Source of the DNA: Sphaerolaimus hirsutus
Lineage: Eukaryota; Nematoda; Chromadorea; Monhysterida; Sphaerolaimidae
Direction of reading: 5' to 3'
Length of the DNA: 64,000 bases
NCBI GenBank assembly: GCA_964036195.1
Contig: OZ038454.1
Location: 27,018,315 to 27,082,314, forward strand
A program made the position numbers and the translations under genes. Position 1 is the first letter of the stretch; each line of letters opens with the position of its first letter. Shown here one piece after another: positions 33,401-43,500 of this stretch. Under the pieces are notes generated by a model. The model saw only the letters and a list, made by a program, of their open reading frames with translations. It was not told where the DNA came from and did not search any database.

Positions 33401-34500
33401 GCTTCCCACTCAATTAGCGCGCGCACCGCCGTGGCGCGTGCCGCTCGGAAACGCAACAAGGACTCGTGGTACATGTATGCTGCGGCCAGCATCACGTACT
33501 TGGTGCGCAGGTGCGGCGGGTGCACCCGGTTCAATTCCACCTCGTGGGGGTCGTGGAAGTAAAAATCTTCCAGCGCCGATTTTTCGAGCAAGAAAACGCC
33601 ATACGCATGCGCGTAATAGACGTTGTCAAACACGTCGTTGTTCAGGTCGTGAAACTCGACGTGTGCAATCCCCAACATACCTGCACTCGGGATCAGGTTG
33701 CCGGGCATGGTGTATTCGCGGTGGGCGAACGCCAAGCGCTCCGGGCCGCAATCGTTGCGTTCGCCCGCGCCCAACTCTGGCAGTTCCTTGTAGCGGCGTG
33801 GCGTGAACGCGACGCGCAGCCTTAGCAAGCGCCAGTTCGTTGAGTAGCGCTGGTAGCCGACCTCGTCGCGCTGCGCGTCGTACTCATTGTCGGCCGGGGC
33901 GCGTCCCTGTACGGTTACGACGACGGGCACTGCCACCAATAGGGGGCTAGCGCTTTTGTTCATGTCCAATTTAATGTCAAAGAACTCCCAGTAGTCGGGC
34001 TTGGCAGTGCAACGCTGCACATACCTGGCCGTAAACTTCATACCGTGTCTGACAAGCGGCAAGTGCAGCTCCGGGCCGTACTTCTCGTTGACGCTGGCGT
34101 ACTGCGCCACCACGACCGACGTGCGGCGGTCGCGGGCGTTGCGCGCGATGTTGGTCGAGTAGGTGAAGAACGGGTACACGTTGTCGGCGTCGTTCCATTC
34201 GTCGTTCTCGGCCAGCTCGGCCAGCGCATCATCGTGAAGCCGCACGTGGGCTTGGTAGTACTCCCGGTCTGCAGTGTCGTGTCTCCAGTAGACACGGTCC
34301 ACCCAGCCGGCGAACATTCGCTTCGCGTAGACGGGCGGCGGGGGCCGCTGGTTCTCTCCCCACTGGTGATCCACCTTGGGGGGCGGTATGGTGGCGCCCG
34401 GTTCGCCACGTTGGGTGGTGGCTTTCGTGAAGCCCGAGCCCGCGGTGCTGGCGCGCCGGCCATTGTGCTGCCGTTTGGCGCCCATGCTCCTTCCGGCCAT
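30496..34500 (-). CDS. UPF1-like superfamily 1 helicase encoded by the Gypsy element
   Basis: 1334 residues from a true ATG. All SF1 helicase motifs are visible in order: Walker A GTGKT at 603-607, motif Ia TIVTCTVNSATDESARR at 649-665, Walker B VDEAS at 895-899, motif III FGDSKQLTRKV near 924-934, motif IV ETVFRGHPQLI near 966-976, motif V TADKAQAREAEVTIVSC near 1104-1120 and motif VI VGFVAQLERGNVATSRSR at 1143-1160. Pattern and spacing are UPF1-like (SF1B), so ATP-driven 5'-3' unwinding of RNA or DNA is expected. Residues 1-570 are not recognised. A long acidic segment occurs near 810-830 and the tail after 1220 is strongly acidic. The ORF lies between integrase and 3' LTR, 261 bases after the pol stop, and is visibly more GC-rich than pol. 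Expression may need a spliced or internal transcript. The helicase call is firm; its role in the element is unknown. Confidence 0.93.
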   Translation of the reverse strand: MAGRSMGAKRQHNGRRASTAGSGFTKATTQRGEPGATIPPPKVDHQWGENQRPPPPVYAKRMFAGWVDRVYWRHDTADREYYQAHVRLHDDALAELAENDEWNDADNVYPFFTYSTNIARNARDRRTSVVVAQYASVNEKYGPELHLPLVRHGMKFTARYVQRCTAKPDYWEFFDIKLDMNKSASPLLVAVPVVVTVQGRAPADNEYDAQRDEVGYQRYSTNWRLLRLRVAFTPRRYKELPELGAGERNDCGPERLAFAHREYTMPGNLIPSAGMLGIAHVEFHDLNNDVFDNVYYAHAYGVFLLEKSALEDFYFHDPHEVELNRVHPPHLRTKYVMLAAAYMYHESLLRFRAARATAVRALIEWEATDAGTKACITINRPDLADAVNDEQEQMDEQQRRANAQINALPQLLVGAGPMSVLTLTKAMPDDDRPDPTQPKLQLRVATLEVSPERAVIVGNLDLKLSQAALPSELENGDYMVRTTNESPNYVRTMRSLQGAIERLNEGWRPSNIRLGNVLKLGDQIAIAIVYDDRLSDTFTQWSHIRATAAPLEDEIRQGTSEALLVSKPGEFKPLGGQAKTLAAVLAALKLAWPLLLMCDSPFGTGKTTVQNQVAYMCSLYFNQFNGRPFPDSNSTLSSDITSNAKYHSTIVTCTVNSATDESARRAVQNMQRTGCDGVHNAVRRLLLGRKQWSELPAAQVKDMLQEPGYVEYLKLRAAFAVRVLSPLLETQEVYSDLAVDDLPALHKIAQDTPFSVARIDAQWIELVDQYWAVKTEYETVHSIVAGPNQTPQQVMKALMEKVPHLVVTGEDDDEEWDDDNDEIVAGRTGVDVNDPDLEDTDWGRVLRRAARRYAKGTVKLHKYVLDLLQPGQIHVTVDSTHDVRIKHIRYCAMIVDEASLATNISMVTALNPVSLPHNGLVLLFGDSKQLTRKVQTQRWVEPFLNPSPSLIDGLTASKMCPLLRLETVFRGHPQLINANSHAAYEGRLRPYHQKSPCRDDNLPRMPGDNVPIPLSTVINHTGLETKEGTSTVNVPEQLIVVQLVKHFVELANQGGVPWSDLSRADAILVVTFYAAQQRALIDKLATDPSLKHYGREFWATRVLTADKAQAREAEVTIVSCVRSSEPPARDRLTTQYSQQTTRVGFVAQLERGNVATSRSRCARVVVANVETLLWSDFFHIFFSYEFASAGLYQYHAEKIWGSRIWTWSPDWRPQAHCPEHQYDDDDEAVQTELAQPDVNMDEPVDVQNAPQPADEPLPYDPTDEVEDIASTSDGDGDDATFSAPEEEAPLAPDGDIEPDEPVAVAAPAPAKEDDMQPEVAAEEDVPMEGTDEGV

Positions 34501-34761
34501 GTTACGTTTTTAAGTTTTAAGGAAGAGTGCAATTAATCACAATCAATCACCGGCACTGCAGTGGACTCTCGGAGCCCACTAGTGTACCAGCGAATTACAA
34601 CCGCACTCACACGCACACGAACACGCAGTCACACGCACTTGGGATCACAAGTTTGTCAAACTTACGTGATGAGGGAATTATTCGAATTACGGGAACACAA
34701 TTAATTAGTTTGTTCAGTGGCTACGTCGATAGCCACTTAAGGGCTTTACCGCAATGAGAGT
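34501..34761 (-). other. Spacer between pol and helicase
   Basis: 261 bases with a CACACGCACACG simple tract. It may contain a splice acceptor or internal start for the helicase message; none could be fixed by eye. Confidence 0.4.
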
Positions 34762-37545
34762 CTAAGTAGGGCCGAGATTCTGCGTACAGGTGGGGATAAT
34801 GTTTTCAAGCGTTGGTTTACAGCGATCCGCATGCACTACATAAATCTTATCATTAGTATCATTATAAATAGTTACAAGCGGATGAGCATAGCGAATGCAT
34901 TCGTAGGGGCCTAAAAAGAAAGCAGCAAATTTTTTACAAGGGCCGGTCTGATCGGTCAAGCGCGGAGTGAAAATACGAACTGCTTGGCCCGGCTTCAAAT
35001 TCAAATGGCGGGCGCGGCGATTGGCGTAGTATTGCTCTTTCAATTGAGCATTCCTAAGCGCGGTATGCGCCGCATTGCGCGCCGCCGAGAGACGCTGCGC
35101 GAGCTCGGTGGGTTCACCGTGCTTATCTGTCGACTCGGGTAGCATTGCGCCAGGCGCGGGGGGCGTCAACATTCTTTCCCATAGCGACGCGGCTGGGCGC
35201 CCAAACAAAAGTGCGTACGGCGTGGTGCCCATTGCCGGGTGTTTCGACGTATTGTACGCATGCACCGCGGCGCCTAAGTGGTAATCCCAATCGGAATGAG
35301 TTTGGTTCACGTAATGGGACACGATTTCCATCAGAACACCGTTTCGGCGCTCCACCATTCCGTTGCCTTTTGGCATATACGCAAATGAGCGATGCTGAAG
35401 GGTATTGAAATACAATAACAATCTTTTGAATGCCCCTTCGACAAAGCTTGGCGCGTTATCGCTCAAAATGGCGCCGGGTACGCTAAATGTGGGAAGAATG
35501 TGTAGCAAGAATGCAAATGCTACAGTATCCTGCCGGATATCGGGTACCGGAACAGCGATACCAAATCGCATGCACTGGTCAACGAAAACCAACACGTGTT
35601 TATGCCCGCGCCGCGTGCGTGGCAGCGGGCCAACGGCGTCGACTGCGATGACATCGCCGGGAGATCGCGCGATTTTCCGGCACGCCATCAAAGTCTGCAT
35701 CGACTGCCTGAGTCCTTTTCGCGCACAACACAAAGGGCACGTGGCGACCCAATGTGCGCTTTCAGGGCGCATATTTGGGAACCACGCAAATTCCTGTAAT
35801 CTTTCGAAAGTTTTCATTATTCCCAAATGTCCCGCTGTAGGGTGATTGTGTGCTAGTTCGAATACTAGCGGGCACAGTGAGGCTGGAATACACACAGGAT
35901 CATACAACTTGATCCCCGGTACTATTGAAGCCTCAGCCCTTTTTCGCATGATTCCATATTGATCAATGAAAAACGGTGGCACACATTGTCCAGGTGCATC
36001 CTTACAAACTTCCATCAAATTCACTATATACGCTTCTTGCATCTGCAAGCGCTTCAATTCAATTATGGGGACAAACGGGGGCAAAACGTGATCAGTGTGA
36101 AAACCGTTGACGCGCACTTCGGTAGCCGCGGGGCCACCAGCCATTGTTTGTGGACCTACGGTAGTGAGTCCGGTAATTGGCTCCACCCCATTGTTCGCCG
36201 GCTGTCGCGTGTCCATTGTCCCAGGGTTGCGGTCACGCGCCACAGACTCCGCCCTCGCACGCGCGCGTGTCCTCATTGGTTCCTTGGTAGGCGCGCGTCT
36301 GGAAACAGTAGCTACCGTATCCCACGGGTCAATTGCGGTCTGCGTCGCGACAGTTTTGTTGTGCGATATTTTAATGAGTGCAAATTGCTCAAATGCCTCG
36401 TCAAGTTCCAATTTCTCGTCGAAAGTTATTGGCGCATCGCGCCTTCGGGACAGAGCATCTGCGAGCTCATTGCATTTTCCTTTCAAGTGCTTGAATGTAA
36501 TTTGATACGGGGCAATGGCCAACGCAAACTTATGCAATGCGGCGTGTGGTGTAGCTTCCAAATTGGGGTTTTTCACCCAAGGGATACTTTTGGCATCAGT
36601 CCACACTTCAAAGGGGCGTCCCGCCAGGTAGCAATGCCAATTTCGAACGCTCTCAAAAATTGCGTAAGCCTCTAGAGTGATGGCGGGCCATCTGCTCTGA
36701 ACCTCTGTCAACTTCCGGCTGTAGAAAGCGCACGCATGCAGTCCAGATTTTTCATCGGCTCGCTGCACCAGCACTCCGGCGACCGCAATTTGTGAAGCGT
36801 CTGTAATTACGATGAACGTTTTACCTGGGTTCGGATATTGCAAACAGGGGCTGTGTAATAAAATTTCTTTTAATTGGAAGAAAGCTCTCAGAGCCTCAGG
36901 GTTATCGTTGAGATCTACCGGCGCATTTCCATCGTAGTTCTCGCGCGGACCGGTGCGTGTCAAATTCGATAGCGGCACTGCTATTTCGGCGCACCTGTGT
37001 ATCATGCGTCTGAAAAATCCCACTGCTCCCAAAAACCCTTTGACTTCCTTGACAGTTTTCGGGAGGGGCCATTCTGAGATAATATTGCGTTTGTCCATGG
37101 GAATGCAAATGCCCTCACGGCCGATCATAAAGCCCAGAAATTTTACCGCAGTGATGCGTGCGAAAAAACACTTACGGGGACTAATTTTGAAGTTATTTTT
37201 GATCAATCGATCCAAAATTTGGCCAATGTCACTCAAATGGGTTTTCCAATCCTGACTGTAAATTAACAAGTCGTCAATGTACAATAGCACATTGCGATGA
37301 ATCAATCCCGCCATTGCAAGCTCAAAACACCTTTGTGCCAAACTTGGTGAGCATTTTAATCCCATAGGTAATCTCTTTAATTGGAATTGACCAAAAATAT
37401 TACGGAATGAAGTGATGTGTCTGTCGTCGGGATGCAGTGCAATGTTATAGAAAGCCTGATTAATATCGGCACTGCTAAAAAAACTTGCAGTTGCTGAGTG
37501 CATCCACGGTGTCATCCAGCCTCGGCAATGGAAATTGCGGCGCAT
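34762..37545 (-). CDS. Gypsy pol: RT (continued), RNase H, integrase
   Basis: 927 residues as an open frame; the true entry is by frame change at the T run 37483-37477, not at the ATG at 37545. RT: FFSSADINQAFY near 22-33 (catalytic Asp) and YIDD at 89-92. RNase H: VITDAS (Asp249), LEAYA (Glu292), WTDAKS (Asp317). Integrase zinc region: His568, His573, Cys603, Cys606; catalytic triad Asp636, Asp696, Glu732 with the typical 35-residue spacing between the last two. Order RT-RNase H-integrase and the sequence style place it in Ty3/Gypsy. A Thr/Arg-rich linker (about 400-480) separates RNase H from integrase. The stop is followed by the helicase ORF on the same strand. Confidence 0.93.
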   Translation of the reverse strand: MRRNFHCRGWMTPWMHSATASFFSSADINQAFYNIALHPDDRHITSFRNIFGQFQLKRLPMGLKCSPSLAQRCFELAMAGLIHRNVLLYIDDLLIYSQDWKTHLSDIGQILDRLIKNNFKISPRKCFFARITAVKFLGFMIGREGICIPMDKRNIISEWPLPKTVKEVKGFLGAVGFFRRMIHRCAEIAVPLSNLTRTGPRENYDGNAPVDLNDNPEALRAFFQLKEILLHSPCLQYPNPGKTFIVITDASQIAVAGVLVQRADEKSGLHACAFYSRKLTEVQSRWPAITLEAYAIFESVRNWHCYLAGRPFEVWTDAKSIPWVKNPNLEATPHAALHKFALAIAPYQITFKHLKGKCNELADALSRRRDAPITFDEKLELDEAFEQFALIKISHNKTVATQTAIDPWDTVATVSRRAPTKEPMRTRARARAESVARDRNPGTMDTRQPANNGVEPITGLTTVGPQTMAGGPAATEVRVNGFHTDHVLPPFVPIIELKRLQMQEAYIVNLMEVCKDAPGQCVPPFFIDQYGIMRKRAEASIVPGIKLYDPVCIPASLCPLVFELAHNHPTAGHLGIMKTFERLQEFAWFPNMRPESAHWVATCPLCCARKGLRQSMQTLMACRKIARSPGDVIAVDAVGPLPRTRRGHKHVLVFVDQCMRFGIAVPVPDIRQDTVAFAFLLHILPTFSVPGAILSDNAPSFVEGAFKRLLLYFNTLQHRSFAYMPKGNGMVERRNGVLMEIVSHYVNQTHSDWDYHLGAAVHAYNTSKHPAMGTTPYALLFGRPAASLWERMLTPPAPGAMLPESTDKHGEPTELAQRLSAARNAAHTALRNAQLKEQYYANRRARHLNLKPGQAVRIFTPRLTDQTGPCKKFAAFFLGPYECIRYAHPLVTIYNDTNDKIYVVHADRCKPTLENIIPTCTQNLGPT

Positions 37546-40500
37546 GCAAAACCAAATTTAATCGCCTGTAATCAATGACCATGCGTTTAGAACCGTCAGG
37601 TTTAGAAACAACTAATGTGGGAGCGCAGTATGGGCTTGTGCTTGTTTCAATTATGTCGTGTTCAATTAGACAGCGCAGGTGCTTTTCCAAGTATTGTTGG
37701 TCATCCAGGCTCAACCGATACATGCGGCACGCAATCGGTTTTCGATCGGTCAATTGCAGTCGATAATCAACTAATTCGCTGTACCCTATGTCGTACTTAT
37801 GTCTCGCAAAAGCGCCTTTGTGCTTCAAAAGTACGGCTGCAAGTTCCTTGCGCTCATTTTCTGACAATGTTTGGGGCACAGAAAATTCCATTTCGTGTCC
37901 ATCTGGACATTTCACATGCAATGGCTCACCTAATTGGTCTTCAATTACTTTTTCTGGAACGCTTGAAGATACCGGCTCTGTTGCTTCGTTGGCGCGGCAC
38001 TGCCGTATCCATTCCTCCGGGGGGTCGCCGGCTTTGACTTTCAGAACACAATCGACGGGCTCAACCAAGCCGATTTTTTGTTCCATCTGCAAGGTAACCG
38101 GTTGATCACGCACGTTTGCGACCCTCATTAGAAACACCTCGTCACTTGTTTCATATGCTGCAGATGCAGCAACTACCCCATCCTTCAAGTTTACGGATTC
38201 CAGCCCAGTGACCGTAAATGTGCGATAGCTAACTGGAGCTGATAGGCGCACCGGCACCATTGCTTCATGCCTTGCCTTGATTTCGGTAGCCGCTGTGACT
38301 AATGCAAACACTGCACGAATCTGCACGTCCGGCTTGTGGTTATCAAAGGGAATGCTAACGCCTACTGAGGGGATTTTTAACAGGCGCGCGGGCATATCAA
38401 TTATCATGTGCCGCAGCACATCCGCGCCCAAAATTAAATTGTCAACCAGGCCATCGATGGCTTGAAAGACAACACGAAACGTGTGTCCCCCTATGTCAAT
38501 GGGCATTTCCAACTGACCAATTATCATTAGCTTGGAATCCGCAGCGCATCGCATGTGGGAAATGGGAGAAGTTTCTTCAACGGCGTCGTGTCCATGTCGA
38601 TGCTCCTGGAACACGTCTCTGCTGCATAACGAGCGCATGGCGCCGGTGTCCAGCAAACATCTGTGGTACATGATGCCGTCCATGCACACGGGCACTGCAG
38701 GACTGTAGTAGACATGCACAGGCCCGTTCCGCCTCGCGACGACAGACTTTATATTTTCCTGTTCATCTTTTGATAGCGTAATCATTCTGATTCTCTCCAC
38801 CGATGGGCTCATGGAAATTTCCGCCATTTCTAATTGGTGATTATATTCAATTGATGGGAACATCTGTACCGTTACCGTGTCATCTGATGCGCGCTCGGAC
38901 GCACCTGTTGTCGGATTCAACACGGTCAATCGGCCGTCATAGCTTTTCATAAAGCTACGCTTACCTGCGTCTCTGTGTCTGGTAATTAGCGGCCTCGACT
39001 CCCGTCGCAGTCGTCGGCGCGCTCGTTCAATTAGCGTCGCAGCTGCCGGGGGCGCGGCGGCTAACAGAGCTGCTAATAAATACTGGCAAGTCACTATGGC
39101 GCACACCAGGTAAATCCATATCTGCAGCCATGACCTTAAGGCGTCAAAATCCCAAAATCCCACGCTTACCATTGACCTGGCCATTAATCGATGCGATTGT
39201 AAACTGCCATCAACCGCATGCGTCGGCATTCCATGCACGCGCCGCACAATCGCGTATGAGTGCCACACGTCGTTCAGCGTGGTGGTCGGCAGCAGCTCAG
39301 ACAAATTGTACATTGTCGTTGCGGCAAAGATCTGATGGTGCACATCCGTCGGTCGTTCGAGCTGCCACCTGTGTGGGAAACTGTGGGTGTTGTAAACGGG
39401 GATATGTTCCAGGGCGCCTTTCTCAGGTAAATACTTGTACCACTGCCCATGCAATTTCAACACACGGTTGTGGCGATTTGTGCACGTTCCCATAACCGGC
39501 TGGAACAGAAGGGCATTTGTAATTGTATCCAAATGCAAGGTCACATTCTGTCCATGCAATTTCATTCGTATTGGGACCGTAGCGTGGCACGCGCCTTTAC
39601 CTGTTTCGGTGCCCAACTGATAAGTCTTTACCGCAAAGCACTTATGCACTAGAAATCCGTCTGGCGCCGCCTTGGCCAATATCTCATTGTCGCGCATGTA
39701 CCAGCGCGCTGTGGTCGTCGGGTGCTCGGTCATGGCTAAGCGGAGAAGTTCCTGAAAGTGTTGCACATGCCTACAAGTAGACACGGCCTGTGCACGCATA
39801 GTTTGCTCAGATGTCTCGTACACCGCTTGCATCGCGGCGGCCAAGTGACCGGTGTCCACTACGCCAAACCCAGGGCATGCTGTGCGACGCTTTTCCCTCA
39901 CATACCTAATTGGGGGGATTTCGAACGGTGCTACAACAATATCCTGGTCTGATTTCCATAATTTTTTACCACATGAAATGATTTCTTCTTTTGCTCGAAA
40001 TGACAATGCCAAAGTGTGATCACGCGCGAGCCAAATGTCTTGTCTAATTAGCCCAGCTATTTCTTGCCATTTCTCATAGGGGCATTCAGCCTTTGGATTT
40101 GGTTTCCAGACTAATTGGCTACCGTCGGGTAAGGTACAGGTGCCCTCCTCGTAATTACACTTTGACACTTCTCCTAACGTACTTTGCATAACCTTGGCGC
40201 CATAGCGCATGCGTACATCTCCCTTAAATAACCCACACTGCGGGGTCTTGGTAATTAACCAGCTGCAACAATACAGCCCGTGCCCCGAATAACTTACGTT
40301 TGTCGGGTATTGAGTGTCCCATGCGTTGCTCAGCTCGTCCACTGGCTGAAGCGCGCCGTCGTTGCACTTATGGTATTTCATCATGCTCTCACACTCCGAG
40401 GGATCTACCGCACGCGGCTGCGAGTCAAAATGTTCCAAAGTGACGTCACCCCAGAAGTTCTGGTATGTATGAGCCGACCGCGTGGCCGCTACACATCGAT

Positions 40501-43500
40501 ACGCAGTGGCACGATACTCTACCATATTGCGTTTGTAAATAGTAAGTTTCAGGGGAACCGGTTTAGTCAACGACACAGCAGAATCGACTAACGCGGTGCA
40601 GTTGGGCAGGTCGGGGTAGGTGTACAAGTCGTAATGATCGGTCAGGTCGCTGCACAGCAGTGGCGTATCCGGCATCGTCGTGGCCACCGCCAAAGGCATC
40701 AAGCTCAAGCACGCCATCACCACGGCGATGGTGAACACTGTAAACAAAGCGCCAAAGACTTGATTATTATACGGTGGCTCAGAATACGCTCGCTGGCGAG
40801 GCACTGCGGACGTTTTGTCTCTAAATTCGGCCATTTTATCAACGCATGTGCTCGAAAACGTACGCGGGGACAAAATCACCGGGGGCTCATTTAGGAATGG
40901 GTCTAATGGGGCGTCACGCAAAACCCTCCACTCGATTCTAGTAAGCGTATCATTGTGGTCGTCATGCGGGCGACAGTCTGGGAGCACCACACAATCTTCA
41001 TCCTTCAGATCATGCATTGCAGTGCGCCGCAGATAATCTAACCAACTGGTACGAAATAGGATTGACGTGGCTTCGCGTTGATACGCCCAGTGGCTAATCC
41101 ACTGTTCCCGATCTACCATGAGCGCGTGCATTTTACACTGAAGGCTAGCTACAGGTTGCTCCTCCATCTCCTCCTCCTCGTCAGGGGCTTCCGGTTCCAG
41201 CCCTTGCAATGTCAATAGTTGATCATGATGGAAGAGAATTCTAGCATAAGACGGCGGTGACTCGGTCACGGCCTTGTAAGTGCATTCACCCACCTGTGTC
41301 ACTGTCGTCGGGTTCAACAGCGGCACGCTGCTGCTCTGGCCTTGCTGCGATTCCAACGGCCGTTGTGCCGGTTGTGGCTGCGGGTGCCATCCGATGGCCG
41401 CGGGCTGCTGGCTCTGAACGTACACAGGCTGCATCATCTGCGAGGAAGGCACGGTCATAGGCTGACTTAATTGCATCGGTACCCATCCACCTGGATACCC
41501 AAAGTTTTGTGGGTATTGTCCTCCCTGTCCACGGCCTCGCCCTCGGCCGCCACCTCTACCGCGCGCACGAAAGTCGCCTCCGCAGCCACGCTGATTGCTA
41601 TCGTTGCCGGCAGATGGCTCGGGAGGGGGCTTATTTGGACATTGGTAGCGAAAGTGATCAGGAGATCCACATTCCCAACATCCATTTTCAAACCTTTTGG
41701 GCGGTAACTCACGCCTCGGGCGCGGTGCACCCATCATCTTAGCTTCCTGGGCGTCGAGTTTTTTCTGTCGTTCGTCGAGCGCCCGTTCCTTGGCCTTGAG
41801 CTTCGCATTCTCGGCACCCTCTGCCTCCATCGACTGGACCGAGGGGTGCAGGTTCATGGCCATGATGCGCTCCATGACCTGGTTCGACGTCTCGGCGACG
41901 ATCTCGCTGGCCGACTTCGCATGTTCCTTCTGAACGGTTTCAAGGTTTTTGTAGCTTTCTTGCATGCGCGCATTATCAACTAATTCCTTCCAGCTTATAT
42001 TGGCGTGCACCGCCAGGTTGCGTCTAATGTCCTTGTCCAACCCCTGGTGAAACTTAGTGATGCACATGCCTTCCCTTTGGGCGGAATGCAGCATTGGATA
42101 GGCGCGCTTTACTGCACGTTCCAATCTAGTTGCCCAGTCCAGCACAGACTCAGTGGGACTTTGAGTTGACTCAATAAACTCGCGCTGTGCATGATGCTGG
42201 GCGTTTGGGTTTGCAAACAATTCTTCCAAACGATCCATCATGGCTTTGTAATCGAGTGCGCGCAGTTCCCGCCTTCTAGCTACAAAAATAGAATTGGCAT
42301 TCTTTTGTAAGAAGATAGGCAGCAACTTTTGCCTAGAGCGCATTGACACACCTAGCGCATCGCACAAAATATCCCACTTACGTCTCCAATCCTTGAAACT
42401 CTTGTCAGCCCTTCCAGTGAATGCATCGCACTGCGTAGCCAGGGCGGTCAGCGTAGCGGCCGTGCCGTGCGGCACCTGGTGCTGTGCCAGATAGTCTGGA
42501 TCCGTAGGATTAGGTGCAGGTGAAAGCGATCCTGACGATCCTGGGGAGGAGGGACCCGGCTGTCCCGCCAAATTGATTACACTGGTAGCTGGTTGAGCCG
42601 TAGCGTTTGCAGGCGCAGGTGCCGCTCCACTGCCGCCCGCTGATCCGCTTACACTCGCCGGCGGGGGCACAGTCTGCGCGGTTGTGTTACCAGGGGCCGT
42701 TCCCGCGCCTAAGGTAGCATTAGCTGCCGATGCAATGGGTGGAATTAATCCCCTGTTAGAACAAAACGCCAAAAATTGAGTTGTGGCCTGCTCCAACGCG
42801 CTGGGGTTACCTACGCTGGTGTACATACTTAAACCTAGCCTAATGGCCTGTAGCTTATTTTTATCTGCTGTGGAAGCATTGACTGAAATCGCCGCTGGTC
42901 CCGCGCGGTTAAGTTCCCCAGACCACTGGTGCAATAGTTGTATCATGCCCGGGAAGGTCCAACCTTCTCTGGTGTACCCAGTGGTTTCCCTGCCCGGGTC
43001 CGCCGCGGTCGCCGCCGTCAGGATCTGGCCCGGCGTCACTTGGTTTGCCGCCGCCGGGGTAGTCGTCACCGTTGTGAGCGTGGCCGGCGCGGTCGTCACA
43101 CTCGAACCTGGGGGCGGAGTGCTAGTCATTCTACTTTGATTTATGGGAGACGGTCCTACGATTCTACGCCGTGCTCTATTCGAAGAGACACAGCTTTCAA
43201 TCGAGCCTTGCGCAGATGCAAGCTCACGTGGTGTGGAAGAACTTCGCGGGGCACTTAATTGAAGCTCCCCCAATGAATTTTCCGCCTCTTCGAGCTCTTC
43301 GGCTAACGAGGGAAATTCAATATTTATATCTGGGATCGCTACTGGGGTGTCAATTAGATTTACGGAAGTCTCACCACTTCTACGCTGGTATGCAGACGAA
43401 CTCACGGGCTCGTCTTCACCAGCGTACCCTGCTGAATCAGCCTGTGATCCAGACCCTGTCGACACCGGGGAGCTACGGCCGCTTTTTCCCCACGGTCGTC

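Noticed and set aside
30413-34536. Several plus-strand ORFs of 100-200 codons opposite the helicase
   Set aside because: They mirror the GC-rich helicase codons, have no recognisable domains and end arbitrarily; they are antisense shadows.
37484-37545. ATG at 37545 as the true start of the Gypsy pol ORF
   Set aside because: The first ~20 residues do not fit RT, while the other frame carries the expected upstream RT sequence up to the T run.
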